Part shown: one piece after another, positions 22,175-32,592 of the stretch
Layout of the letters: each line of letters begins with the position of its first letter
Position numbering within the stretch: the first letter of the stretch is position 1
Origin: Diabrotica undecimpunctata
Taxonomy: Eukaryota; Arthropoda; Insecta; Coleoptera; Chrysomelidae
Reading direction: 5' to 3'
DNA: 64,000 bases
Assembly (NCBI RefSeq): GCF_040954645.1
Contig: NC_092808.1
Location: 83,143,889 to 83,207,888 of the forward strand
Notes under the pieces: model-generated
Seen by the model: the letters and a program-made list of their open reading frames with translations, nothing else
Told to the model about the DNA's origin: nothing
The model's database searches: none
Position numbers and translations under genes: made by a program

Positions 22175-22440
22175 ATTGTGGCAGGTGATTTTAATTGTCA
22201 TCATAGTGTGTGGGCATGCGGAAAAAAAATGTTGCTTGTAATAATTTACTCGAGGCAAAAGAAAATACCAATTTAGTAATTCTTAATACCGGAGAGGTAT
22301 TACGGTAGGAATGTAGGGTAGGATGTGGGGTAGGAATCAGAGGGAAACTCTGATTTCTGCCCCACATCAAATTTATAAATCAGAAGTAGATTTGACACTT
22401 TGCTCTAATGAAATTGCTACATATTATAATTGAAGAGTTG
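22175..22440 (+). pseudogene. Endonuclease of I-type LINE, C-terminal part
   Basis: Starts with the duplicated target word and reads PIVAGDFNCHHSVWACG (catalytic Asp/Asn), then LLEAKENTNLVILNTGE. A hairpin-containing insertion sits at 22310-22370, and after it SEVDLTLCSNEIATYY resumes. Stops are present. Confidence 0.6.
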
Positions 22441-22659
22441 AGGAAGTATCTTAAGGGAAAGTATCTATACCATTTACCTATTATAACCTAACTCGATTAT
22501 TCTAACTGATATATTTAATAACTTATATGTAATTAAAAATTTACTAAATATACAAAAATACAACTTCAAAAAAGCAGATTGGTTGTTGTTTTCTGATACA
22601 CTATAATTAAATGCAATAAAAACTGATAACATTTCTTATGATCATAACCAACTTAAAAT

Positions 22660-23850
22660 TTAATAAACCTTGGTGGAATCAAGAGTGTACAAAAGGGTTT
22701 CGTTTAAAGATTTCTGGATTAAAAAACTCCGTTAACTGTAATATGGAATTATCTTAAAAGTTTAAAAAATACCTACAAAGAACCTGTTACAAAGAACCTG
22801 TTACCAAGATAATTGAAGATAATTAGACTGGATAATTCCTAGATAGAATAGCGCCAGAATGGGCTAAGGAAGATTTAGAACGTGTATAAGCCTTAACAAC
22901 GAGAGCCAAAAAAATCACCATTAAGACACTTTGTTAAAAAAATTCACCTTAAATGAATTGGAGTTTAACCTAAGTTCCGATAAAAATTCTTCTCCAGGAT
23001 TAGACAATATTTACTATATAATGTACAACCAAAAACTGTAAACGCGTTGTGCTAAATATTCTTAACTGATTGGACTGTGTCTCATCACACCTCCGTATAG
23101 CAGACCCTCTTCACAACGACGGACAAAATTTGCCTTCAGTTTTTCCAGTTATTCAGACTGAATAATTCCTAGATAAAATAGCGCCAGCACGGACTGAGGA
23201 AGATTTAGAACGTGTGTGGAGTCTAAACAGCGAGAGCCAAAAAAATCACCATGAAGACACTTTTGAAAAATGTTTCTCGTGGATTGGCCAATATTTACTA
23301 TACGTATAATATTGTACTACCTGCCAAAAAACTGAAAACAATTTTGCTGAATATCCTTAACTCAATATGGGAAACTCAAGGTTAGCCAAGCAGTTGGAAG
23401 AGTCATGCAGTTTTTTCAATCCAGAAACCAAATAAACAACATTATTTACCAAATTCATACAGACGAATATCTGCAGAGTCATGCGCTTTAAAAACTTTCA
23501 ATTATTAATTGATAAAAAGAAGATTAGAATCCTGGCTAAAAATGAAATATAAGATCCCACAGTATCAACTCGGCTTTAAAAGGAAACACTCCACAATGGA
23601 AAATTTGGACATTTAATAACAGATATTAACACTTCTTTTTTGCGTTTTTAATCAGTAGTTGCTCTCTTTGTAGATATAGAAAGCGCTTACGACAATGTAA
23701 ATCTTTGTATTATAAAATTGTACAATAACAGAACAATCTCATTAATAATAGGGAATAAGATAATAGGTGAAAAAATATTAATGTCGGTATTCCAGAAGGC
23801 AGTATTCTAAGCCCCATTCTATATGATATACGCAGCCAAAATAGAAAATA
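22660..23850 (+). pseudogene. Reverse transcriptase of I-type LINE, N-terminal half
   Basis: Words include KPWWNQECTKGFRLK (22670), LEFNLSSDKNSSPGLDNIYY (22970-23020), and later the finger and palm blocks KTFQLLIDKK, YQLGFKRKHSTMENLGHLIT and VALFVDIESAYDNVNL (motif A, 23655-23700). A duplicated stretch (22829-22935 repeated at 23156-23262) interrupts the order. The RT is then cut at 23851 by a nested LINE just before the catalytic box. Confidence 0.65.
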
Positions 23851-24809
23851 TCGTCATCTTCATTCTGGCTTTACAACCCTGTGTGGATCCTAGTGTGCTC
23901 AAGAATATCTCTCCAGTCGTCTCTATCCATCGCCGTACGTATTCCACATATTTCTCATGTCTTCATCGATGTTATCAAGGAACCTTGTTTTAGGTCTTCC
24001 TCTTCATCTCTGGCCAATGAGTCTATCAAGTAGCGTTTTTTTAGCTGGGTTATTTTGTTCCATGCTCAGTACACGTCCTATCCACCTCAGACGTCCTATC
24101 TTAATATTTTTTACGATATCAGGTTCCTGGTATATTTTATAAAGTTCGAAGTTGGATCGTCTCCTCCACACTCCATTGTCATTAATTGCTCCATAGATTC
24201 GCCTTAGTACTTTTCTTTCGAAACATCCTAACATATTTTCATTATTTTTTTGAGTCCAGGTCTCTGAACCATATGTTAGAACTGGGTGTATTATTATTTT
24301 GTAGAGTTTTATTTTTGTATTTCTCGATATAATTGCGGATTTAAGGAGGAGATTGAGCCCAAAATAGCATCTGTTTGCCGTGCAAATTCTGCGGTTTATC
24401 TCTGCAGTAGTATTATTTTCAGTGTTAAGGAGCGCTTCCAGGTATACAAATTCGATCACTGCTTCATTGAATGCTTCATTCAATGATCAATGCCATTTTC
24501 CAGTGTTTTTTCCAAAATTTGATGAATTGTAAATTTACCAACTCTGAAATCAGCGTGGTATTTTCCTACTATTCGTTTTGCATATGGTGCCATACGCTGA
24601 CATAGTACTGTGAAAAATATTTTATACAATGGATTTAGAAGCGTAATTTCTCTGTGGTTAGAGCATAGAGCAAGATATCTCCTTTTTTGTGTATGGTGCA
24701 ACGTATTCCAATCATTGGGGCGGGATTTCTGTATCCATATTTCTTTAATAAGATGCTGTAATGCCATAATGGTATTATGACCACCTTCTTTAAATAGAAA
24801 TAAAAATAG
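23851..24809 (-). mobile_element. 5'-truncated RTE-like LINE nested in the I-type element
   Basis: The 12-bp word aaatagaaaata flanks the unit at 23839-23850 and 24810-24821. The minus strand begins inside an RT (IMALQHLIKEIWIQ and REITLLNPLYKIFFTVLCQR, 24480-24780), jumps to the thumb (EFVYLEALLNTENNTTAEIN) and ends with KIIIHPVLTYGSETWTQ and LRWIGRVLSM. The left end, in minus sense, is GGGTTGTAAAGCCAGAATGA then a GATGA tail. Confidence 0.75.
24004..24780 (-). pseudogene. Reverse transcriptase fragments of the nested LINE
   Basis: Two ORFs (24480-24767 and 24004-24483) hold the finger block and the thumb-to-C-terminus block. The palm with motif A, motif B and the catalytic box is missing between them, so an internal deletion accompanied or followed the 5' truncation. 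In the C-terminal ORF, RKVLRRIYGAIND and LYKIYQEPDIVKNIKIGRL are typical words. Not functional. Confidence 0.65.
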
Positions 24810-25340
24810 AAATAGAAAATAGAGTTCAAAATTCTGACAAGATATTAGAATATGCCGACGATTTCATAATTTACAAAGACTGATGCGAAATTCCCTTTGG
24901 TTGCAATATAATAGAGAAGGCGTATAGTAAAATAAAAAACTGCTGGAAATTTATAGGTTTAAATATTTCAAATCATAAAAAAAATTAATTATATTCTCCA
25001 GAAAAAATACCTAAAATTCAGTAACAATTGAAGATATCACTTTTCCAGTACTACCATCAATTAAACATCTAGGAATTATTCTAGATCGGAACTTGTTATG
25101 AAAGGAAGATATAGAACACATAGTAACAAAAGCAGAAAAAGGCTTAAATGTATTAAGATCAGTAGATCTTAATAATCCCCAGTAGTAACTGGGGAGCAGA
25201 CTCCAATATTGCTCTCCTCTTATATAAATCATACATTAAATCTATATTAGACTACGGTTCTATATTCTACTCACAAGCTGCGAAACACCATATTCGCAAA
25301 TTAGACGGTATAGTAACTAAAATAAAAAAAATGCTTTGGA
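24810..25340 (+). pseudogene. Reverse transcriptase of I-type LINE, C-terminal half
   Basis: Resumes after the nested LINE with KILEYADDFIIYKD, the catalytic YADD box, followed by KAYSKIKNCWKFIGLNIS and later GADSNIALLLYKSYIKSILD and YGSIFYSQAAKHHIRKLD. The continuity with motif A at 23690 shows that the nested LINE landed between the two parts of the palm. Stops are frequent. Confidence 0.65.
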
Positions 25341-25699
25341 GCCATAATGAGTACACCAAACTCCAATTTAATGGTTTATTTCTGTGAACCACCTCTGACA
25401 TAAAGAAGAAAATACTTATGTAAAAATTTCTATGAAAAATTGTTTCTAAAAACAGTAAGTTAATAAACAAAATTTATGAACTCTTTATTGAATCTTACTA
25501 GCATATACTGGAAAAGTAAAAAATCTCTATTAATAGTAGAAGCCATATGAGTCTTAAAGAACTAGTACATACTAACGATATGTTGCCATATTTTGAACTA
25601 AATTTAGTACCGAATTTAATTACATTGAACCAATTTTTCTTAGGGATTATTCTTAATTTCCTCAACTTACTCGGAATCAATTATTTTTATCAGATATTA

Positions 25700-26104
25700 G
25701 TGATCTAGTACTTAACAGTTCTCAGTTATATACTGATGCCGTTAAAAAACATAATAAAGTTGCTTGCGTAGTTTGGGATCCAAATATTAAACTATTTTGG
25801 AGGCATTAGTATACATAGAAAATAACGGTTTTCAAGAAAAGTTCATTATTTTTCAGATAGCAAAAGCGCACTAGAAAAATTAAAAAAAAATCAAACCAAA
25901 ATTAAAATAAATTATATTCAACTAAATATTGCAAAGAAAATTATGGAATTAAAGAACAGTGGTAAACTTCTAAAGCTAGCATGGATTAAAGTGCACTGCG
26001 GCGTAAAACATAATGAAATAGTCGACAATTTAGCAAAAAAGGCTTTAAATGTAAATTACATTAGTAATTGTAAATGTACACCTTCAGATTTAAATATATT
26101 TTGA
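25700..26104 (+). pseudogene. RNase H domain of I-type LINE
   Basis: VHYFSDSKSALEKLKKNQ (catalytic Asp block) and LAWIKVHCGVKHNEIVDNLA (C-terminal block, usual G-H-x-G-I-x-G-N-E form decayed to H-C-G-V-K-H-N-E) are read at 25840-26040, ending with CTPSDLNIF and a stop at 26102-26104. The first acidic block is near 25730 (LYTDAVKKH-like). Confidence 0.6.
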
Positions 26105-26174
26105 CTTAATTATATTTTTAGTCTATTTTATGCCACTGAACATTTCATACTGTAGTATTTTTATTAATCTAATT

Positions 26175-26625
26175 TATTGTCTTTATAACACATGCATACT
26201 ACCAGTTTGTACTTACGGCTTGGAGACAGTAGCCCTTACCAAAAAATCTGCTAAAAAATTAGAAACAACGCAAAGAGCAATGGAACGAATCATGCTTGAA
26301 ATATTACTAAGAGACAAGATTAGAAACACCGAGATAAGACGTAGAACGAAGATTAGGGATATTGTGGAAGAAATTGCAAAAATGAAATGGCGCTGGGCAG
26401 GTCACGTAGCCCGATATAATGACAACAGGTGGACACGGAGAATTCTAGAATGGAGACCAAGGACGACAACAAGAAGCATGGGAAGACCTCAAAAAAGATG
26501 GGTAGATGACATAAGAACAGTGGCAGGCAAACAGTGGATTAGATTGGCGCAAGATAGAGAAAGATGGAAGCGATTGGGAGAGACCTACATTCAGGAGTGG
26601 ATGGAAAATGGTTGACGAAGAAGAA
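26175..26625 (+). pseudogene. RTE-like LINE C-terminal fragment
   Basis: The ORF to 26615 reads CTYGLETVALTKKSAKKLET, RAMERIMLEILLRDKIRNTE and KWRWAGHVARYNDNRWTRRI, ending with WMENG. It is the same family of C-terminal domain as at 14836-15050 and 57078-57419. A GAAGAAGAAAGAAG tail follows at about 26619-26632. Only about 450 bp of the element is present, consistent with 5' truncation. Confidence 0.75.
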
Positions 26626-26639
26626 AGAAGATTGTCTTT

Positions 26640-27203
26640 ATTTATTATCAAAGGTTCTATTAATAACACTTACAAATTTAATAAAGTCTTTATTACTAAT
26701 TTATTTCACAATATTTATTTATATTTATTTCCGCGTACAATTATATTTTCGGACTCAAACTAACTCGATATTTAAAAACCAACTGCAACTTAAATGAAAG
26801 GTCTCTATATTTATACTAAACAACCGTTAGACTAGAATTCCGGCGATTCCCTTCGAACAGACGAGAAGGTCACCCGGACCGGTTTCTTGTTCGACCTGCT
26901 TCTGGAAACTTCGAATCGTAGGAGACCCGTCGGGTATTATCTGGGGTTTCTGCCGGCTGGTGTATGATCTAGAAAAGACTTGAATGAGAAAGGATGTTTA
27001 CAGTTTAGATATTATGCGTCATTATTTATCGTAACAATACGTAGGTAGGAAGACACCTCCGAACAACGGAACCTTTTCACAACGATCCGGACAAAATTTG
27101 CTTTCAGTTTTTCTAAGAAATTATTGTAATTTTACCTGCCAACAGCGGACAGTCAGGTAAAGGCTATTAAAAGATTAAAATTGGGGCTCCGGAAATACAA
27201 ATA
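26640..27203. other. Unassigned sequence with a GC-richer block
   Basis: 26840-26970 is clearly more GC-rich than its surroundings and could be part of an unrecognised element. A stretch at 27057-27117 (core cggacaaaatttgc) is shared with 23090-23146. No gene recognised. Confidence 0.4.
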
Positions 27204-27204
27204 T

Positions 27205-27240
27205 GTAGGGGAGAGTAGGGTAAAGTGGAATAGCTAAACT
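27205..27240 (+). repeat. Left terminal inverted repeat of the pogo-like element
   Basis: Begins TAGGGGAGAGTAGGG and includes the first GGGTAAAGTGGAATAG copy. Pairs with 30126-30174 in reverse complement. Confidence 0.75.
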
Positions 27241-27563
27241 TTGAAATTAAATAAATTTTACATTTTTCGAAATAAGATTTTGTAAAAAACATATCTTATA
27301 ACCACAACGTTTATTATCATTATCTCGAGATATAAATTAAATTAAGTCAGTAAATTTTTTGTTATGCTAGGGTTTGTCAGGCATTGTCTTTTTTTCACTT
27401 TGCCCCACACGGTTGGGTAAAGTGAAATAGTTGGTGGGGTAATGTGAGATATAACTAGCATATATAAAAAGTCTTTAAAATGAAAATTGTATTAAGAAAA
27501 ATAACACAAAAGTACCTATTCTAATATTTGTTGCAAATGATAATTTAAAAATAATAAACACAT

Positions 27564-27866
27564 TTATGAAAATTTAATTATTCTATGGCGAAGTGCAGAA
27601 AAATTGCTGAGCACGCCGACAATTTCACTTTTTAAAATAACACTGTCGTCAGGTATATCTGGAAACACAAATGAGTCCTGGTGGTTTCTGTAGTTTCTCA
27701 GGTAAGTTATGTCATATGTTTCTTCCTCGTAAATGTTTTCTAAACACTGCCCTTTAATTTTTCCAACAAATTTTATGGCTGTTCCCTTTTTTATCTCTGT
27801 TAAAATTACCACGACATAATCATCTTTTTCAATATTCTTCTGTATTAAAGTAAATTCCTTATCTTT
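27564..27866 (-). pseudogene. C-terminal continuation of the pogo-like transposase beyond TGA
   Basis: Immediately after the TGA at 27867-27869 the same frame stays open for about 100 codons (KDKEFTLIQKNIEKDDYVVV, ILTEIKKGTAIKFVGKI, ending FSALRHRIIKFS). Since the frame is unshifted, the ancestral protein was about 714 residues from 29708 and a single nonsense change removed its end. Confidence 0.7.
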
Positions 27867-29708
27867 TCAACGAAGTAACTCTGTTGTTTCGAGTTCATCA
27901 TCTAGTGAAATAAGTTCTTCTGAATCAGAATCCTGGCATATATTCCTGGAATCTTCGGAAGAGCTTTCAGATTCCATCGATGTTTTTCGGGACTTCATTT
28001 TTTTAGCTTTACTTTTAATATTTTCTTGGCTCAAATTTCGTTTAACATTTTTTACAGCTTTTGTATGTGGTTTTTCGAAACTCTGCTTTAGCTCTAACAA
28101 ATACGAGGAAGATGTTATAATAGCAGTTTTACCATGCCTACGTTTTCCACCCTTTTTTGTCAGTTGTGATGTTGCTTTTGGTAATGGAAGAATATCACTT
28201 GGAGATCGTAATTCTTTTAAAGGAGATGTGTGTGAGCTGTCGGAAGTGTTCTTTACATTATAAAATAAACGACAAGAAATTGATAAATCACTCTTGCTCG
28301 GAGGTGCCTGGTCGTTTTCATTATTGTTACCTGCTGATTTTTCAATATTAGGTTCAACTGTTTCTTTAGTTACCTGATTGTTTGAATCACGAGAAGCCGA
28401 AGGTTCACAACTAATTGGCTCAGGTTGAATAGAAGCTATTGCTAGAAAATAATCTGGGGTTTTTTTAAAAATATTTTCTCGTTCTGTTATTTGTGACAGT
28501 GCAAAATCTATGTCTGAAAATTGGGTATTATCGTATGAGACAATACCTGCTGACTTAAAACCATTTTCTGCGTTTGAGAGTGTGGTTGCCCTTGCATACG
28601 CTTTACCAAATATTTGACCTACATCTTGTAATTCAGTAAGTTTATTCGATTTGTTTCTCTGCCAGTTTCTAACCTCTTGAGTATAATAATTGTTTAAAGG
28701 ATACATGAAACTTACGTCAGGTGGCTGGAGCTTGTGTGACGTATGTGGAGGAATTACTAAAATATGAATATGGTGTTGTCTTGCTGTTTCAATTAAAGCC
28801 AAATTTTTAACGTGTGTTGAATGTCCATCTAATATTAGGATTACAGGATCATTTTCAGTTGGATGTGTGTGTTTCAGAAAATGAGGGAACCAGATATTGC
28901 TTATTATTTCTGTCTGCATCCATCCAGATTTATGGAAAGTCACAATACTTCCTAGAGGCAAGTTTATCTCGTAAATAGGATTTCTTCTCTGACGAGGAAT
29001 AATAAGAAGAGGTGGAACGTAATGACCTGCAGCACTAACACAAATTTCGGCTGTAACTAGAGTGCCTCTTTCACCAGATGTCAAGTTTCCCACCTGCTTT
29101 TTACCCTTTACGGATATAATTTTTGTTGGCTTATTTGGGACAGTAGTTATACCAGTTTCATCACAATTGTAGGTTCTGCTGGCAGAAAAAGCATATTTAT
29201 CTTGAAGTTCAGCCAATAGAGCAAAAAATGTGTCGACAGAAACTTTATTAAAGCCAGAAGCTCTAGCTGCTGATGTGTTTTCTGGTGTTCTCAATGTCAG
29301 TTGGGGATGCCTTTTTAAAAATAGGTACAACCAGTCTTTACCAGCTAAACAGTTTTGTTTATGAAAGTTGTTTGGAATTTTATTAATTTCTGCATACTGG
29401 AAAGTTAAACTTCTTAGTTCTAAATAAGAAAAACCAAAAAATAAGTTATACATACCAATAAGGTGGTCAACTAATGCTTTTTCCTGTTCCGGACTGAATA
29501 CGGTTTGAAATCGGCCAAGCTTCTTTCTTGACGCTTCTTCCTCATTTTTACCGGATTTGATTCTCCGATTTAACGTACCAACAGGAATTCCGTATTGCCT
29601 AGCAGCTTGATTTTGGTTAAAGATGCCAGTTCGCACAGACCTGATTGCAGATTTCATTGACTCCACAGACCATTGTAGTTGGGTCGTTTTTCGTTTATAA
29701 TTTCGCAT
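27867..29708 (-). CDS. pogo/Tigger-like transposase (open up to an in-frame TGA)
   Basis: The start is placed at 29708 (MRNYKRKTTQLQWSVESM) because the conserved domain begins there; the upstream in-frame Met at 29729 lies before a possible splice acceptor (ctttccag). Residue numbers count from 29729. An HTH_psq domain covers about 16-60 (NQNQAARQYGIPVGTLNRRI), a CENP-B-type HTH about 75-150 (ending DWLYLFLKRHPQLTLRTPE), and the DDE_1 core has YNCDETGITTV (D190), ILILDGHSTHV (D301) and SHKLQPPDVSFMYPL (D338), a DD36D spacing. A Lys/Ser-rich acidic tail follows (about 440-620). All three catalytic Asp are present. Some pogo transposases have been domesticated, but the adjoining inverted repeats argue for a plain transposon. 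Confidence 0.85.
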   Translation of the reverse strand: MRNYKRKTTQLQWSVESMKSAIRSVRTGIFNQNQAARQYGIPVGTLNRRIKSGKNEEEASRKKLGRFQTVFSPEQEKALVDHLIGMYNLFFGFSYLELRSLTFQYAEINKIPNNFHKQNCLAGKDWLYLFLKRHPQLTLRTPENTSAARASGFNKVSVDTFFALLAELQDKYAFSASRTYNCDETGITTVPNKPTKIISVKGKKQVGNLTSGERGTLVTAEICVSAAGHYVPPLLIIPRQRRNPIYEINLPLGSIVTFHKSGWMQTEIISNIWFPHFLKHTHPTENDPVILILDGHSTHVKNLALIETARQHHIHILVIPPHTSHKLQPPDVSFMYPLNNYYTQEVRNWQRNKSNKLTELQDVGQIFGKAYARATTLSNAENGFKSAGIVSYDNTQFSDIDFALSQITERENIFKKTPDYFLAIASIQPEPISCEPSASRDSNNQVTKETVEPNIEKSAGNNNENDQAPPSKSDLSISCRLFYNVKNTSDSSHTSPLKELRSPSDILPLPKATSQLTKKGGKRRHGKTAIITSSSYLLELKQSFEKPHTKAVKNVKRNLSQENIKSKAKKMKSRKTSMESESSSEDSRNICQDSDSEELISLDDELETTELLR

Positions 29709-30125
29709 TTTACACCTGGAAAGACACATATTCTTTATTTAATGGTGGTAATCAAGTATAATTTCAGTTTGCCCCGTCTATTAACATTTCACATTGCACC
29801 AAATGGATTTAAAAGCAATACTGGTGCAGTAAAAATTATTAACCCTAACCTAACAATCTATTTTGTATAATAGATGGTTAACTATAATAAAATTGTTTTT
29901 GTGTGTTAGTTTCAAAAATATGTTTAGTTAAACAATATAGAAGATTTAGCAATTACACTCACTTGCAGATATTACAAATTGTCGCCCAAAAATGTATAAA
30001 CAGTGATATTTTCAATAACACCGACAGACGACTGCCACAAAATGGTCGATAAGCACGTACTACTTCTAAACATTAACTGGATTGTAAACAGTGGCGGCTC
30101 CGTTCGCGGAAGAATTTGAAAACGT

Positions 30126-30174
30126 GCTATTTCACTTTACCCCACCATTTCACTTTACCCTTCCCTCCCCTACA
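30126..30174 (-). repeat. Right terminal inverted repeat of the pogo-like element
   Basis: Contains two tandem copies of TTTCACTTTACCC and ends CCCTCCCCTA. The reverse complement matches 27205-27240. Confidence 0.75.
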
Positions 30175-30179
30175 TAATT

Positions 30180-32522
30180 TTGTAGCCATAAAACTAGTTA
30201 TAAGTAGGTACTTATGGTCATAAAACTAGGTTTTGTATACAACATTTAAAAAAAAACACAATACTGTTTTATACAGTTTAAAAAAAAATATCCAAGAAAA
30301 CAAAGTTCCAATGTAGCACTGATATTACTAAATAATTGACATTATTATGGTTTATATTTAACTTTGGGTAACACCATTTAAACGGCTTGTTGTAAGCAAT
30401 AAGTGACAAAGTAAAATTACTGGCAAAGCACCATGCGAATATTTTGGGTTTATACTTCTGTACATTCGAAAGTACATAAAATTCTGTTGGATAATATCCT
30501 TGTAATAGCCTTTATTAAAATTGAAAATTTTACATGTTGCATAGACCTTTTAGACTAAAATAAACAAAACTGTTATAAAAAATAATTTTGTTATTTCATA
30601 TCAGTAAAAAATAATGTTGAAATAATTGTTGCTTACCTACTTTGTCATTATCAACACCTACATGAAAAATAAGTATTGTATTGTAGCAAATTTTGGAATA
30701 AATCGAAAACACTTCTAATTTCTAAAACAGTTAAAGATAGGTATACAATATTGTACATGAAATATATCTATAATATTCTGAGGCATCCAAAAATTGAAAA
30801 AAATACAGGATATTATATTTGAAATAATAAATTTGTTATTGACCACTGTTATATGACACACTTTGTATAAAAAGTTAGTCTTTATTGTAAATTTGCGAAC
30901 CTGAAAATACCAATCGACGTGTCTTACCGTTTTTTGAACCCAACTCTATTAATTTTCCAATTCATTCCATTTGGCTGTTGCACTCTATATATCCGGTTCG
31001 CGCAATGAAAAAGTTTACACACAAAAAACTAGCACAAATCACAAGGGTACCATCAAATGTTATAACGATGTATCAAAACATATGTTAGATAAGGTATAGG
31101 GGTAAAAGGTCTTACTAATATCAGACTATAACCAGCCCTTGAAAAACTGTTATGTAAGAGGTTCCAGATTTATTATATTTACATCAGTTTGTTAGAGCTT
31201 GGAACTGTAATCAGCCTCTTTGATATCTGATGAAGCAACACAATGCATCTTTGTTATGGATGCCAATGCATAAAGAAATTTTTGGTAACGTGATTACAGA
31301 TAGAACTGCTGAACGTGGTACTTTGTGCAGCATATTGCAAAAATATTCCAGGCCAAAAGCAAGCAAAAAGGATATTTCAACTTTTTAGTACTATTTCTAA
31401 AGCCCTTTCTAAAATTGGCAAAGTGATTATAATTAACATATATATTTTGTGAAAATTCAGAGGAAACGTCCACCCTACATATTCCTATATGGTAATTATT
31501 TGCCAACATCATAAATGCCTGGGACTTTTAAAACCTGATCAAGTAACAAACGTATTTCAGAAATAGATAATAGGCTTTGTTAGAAGCCTAGATTTAATAG
31601 ATACAGGTCCCTAGATGGCAATGGCAATGAAGCCAAAATATGACTTTAACATCTACAAGACTGGGAAAGTTATTTCACTTTATTGTTAATACGACTGATA
31701 AATTATTAGAATTAAAAAGTTCTAAAAATTAAAATTCCAAACTTTATCCATCATTCTTCATTCAAAATTCTTACAAAACAATTAACCTTTTCCACATATC
31801 TCGTAATACAATTTAAAAAAACGGAAAGTGTGCTTCTAATCTAAGAGAAAAATAGACCAAATTTGTAATTGTAAGAATGTTGAAGAAGAAAATAGGAATA
31901 TAAAAACAAACATCTAACAGGTTAAAAAATTGTCGTCTCTAATAAAAAACAAGAGAATCGTAAAGAAAAAATAAAATATAAAGAATACAATATTTCTAAG
32001 AAAAACGTATTGATAATTGCAAAATTGATTTTACTGAAATATTTTCGATAACATAGTTAAAAAAAGCCCAAAGTTTAGCCAGAGATTAATAAAAATACTT
32101 TAATTTACTTTATTAGGAAATTAACGTAGTTCTAATGTGTAGAATACACAGAATAGGGTATTGAATATTATAAGGTTTTAAATATAGGCAAATATCAGTG
32201 CGTAATACTGGCTGCCTATACCTATAACACAACAAAAATGTACCTATGTTATTCTAGCTTTTAAAAATCAATCAATAACTAACAAATAATTCGTAAACAA
32301 ATAAACAATTGAGTGAGGAAAATAATACCACAGAATACACCATCCCAACAAGAAGCGAAAGCTTTGTCGGAACCTTTGATGTTCGGAGGACAGAAATTTC
32401 GGAGTGACTTCTAGTTCCATGACCGTTATCGATCGTTGTATATCACGTTGGATACCATATTCGCTATCGTGACTTTATTGACAGCAGCTCTAAATAACGA
32501 TGTAGTTGATTTTCCATACCCA
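30180..32522. other. AT-rich intergenic sequence
   Basis: No gene or known element recognised over 2.3 kb. Short ORFs such as the one near 31294-31512 (minus) have no recognisable domain and are probably chance. Confidence 0.45.
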
Positions 32523-32592
32523 CGATTCGTAGACTTACTACGGTTGACTCTTCCGACCGGGGTGGGGATGCTTGAGTTACGTCACCAGAGTA
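32523..32592 (+). repeat. Left arm of a ~75-bp inverted repeat
   Basis: cgattcgtagacttactacg, followed by cttccgac and ttacgtcaccagagta, is repeated in reverse complement at 33247-33322, with divergence in the middle. About 650 bp separates the arms. It may be a fold-back or MITE-type element. The arm contains a TTACGTCA word (CREB/ATF-like) which is also present in the other arm. Confidence 0.6.

Larger units (their letters stand above)
18966..26170 (+). mobile_element. I-type LINE, near full-length but decayed, with two nested insertions
   Basis: In order on the plus strand there are gag with Cys/His knuckles (18990-19800), endonuclease (20200-20616, resuming 22175-22420), RT (22660-23850, resuming 24810-25330) and RNase H (25720-26104). 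The two gaps are minus-strand insertions, each bounded by a 12-bp duplication: attgtggcaggt at 20605/22175 and aaatagaaaata at 23839/24810. The 3' boundary is uncertain because another LINE tail begins near 26175. All domains contain stops. Confidence 0.7.
27204..30174 (-). mobile_element. pogo/Tigger-type DNA transposon
   Basis: The termini are inverted: gtaggggagagtagggtaaa at 27205-27224, and on the other side gggtaaagtg reversed, ending ccctcccctac at 30162-30172, with TA next to each end. It encloses one minus-strand transposase gene with Psq/CENP-B-type DNA binding and a DDE core, diagnostic of the pogo family. Repeats of GGGTAAAGTGAAATA lie inside both ends (27218, 27413 region, 30126-30157). 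The transposase is nearly intact, so this is one of the youngest DNA transposons in the window. Confidence 0.8.

Noticed and set aside
27867..29729. Domesticated host gene (Jerky/CENP-B-like)
   Set aside because: Inverted termini with TA flanks and a nonsense codon fit a plain pogo-type transposon; nothing shows host selection.
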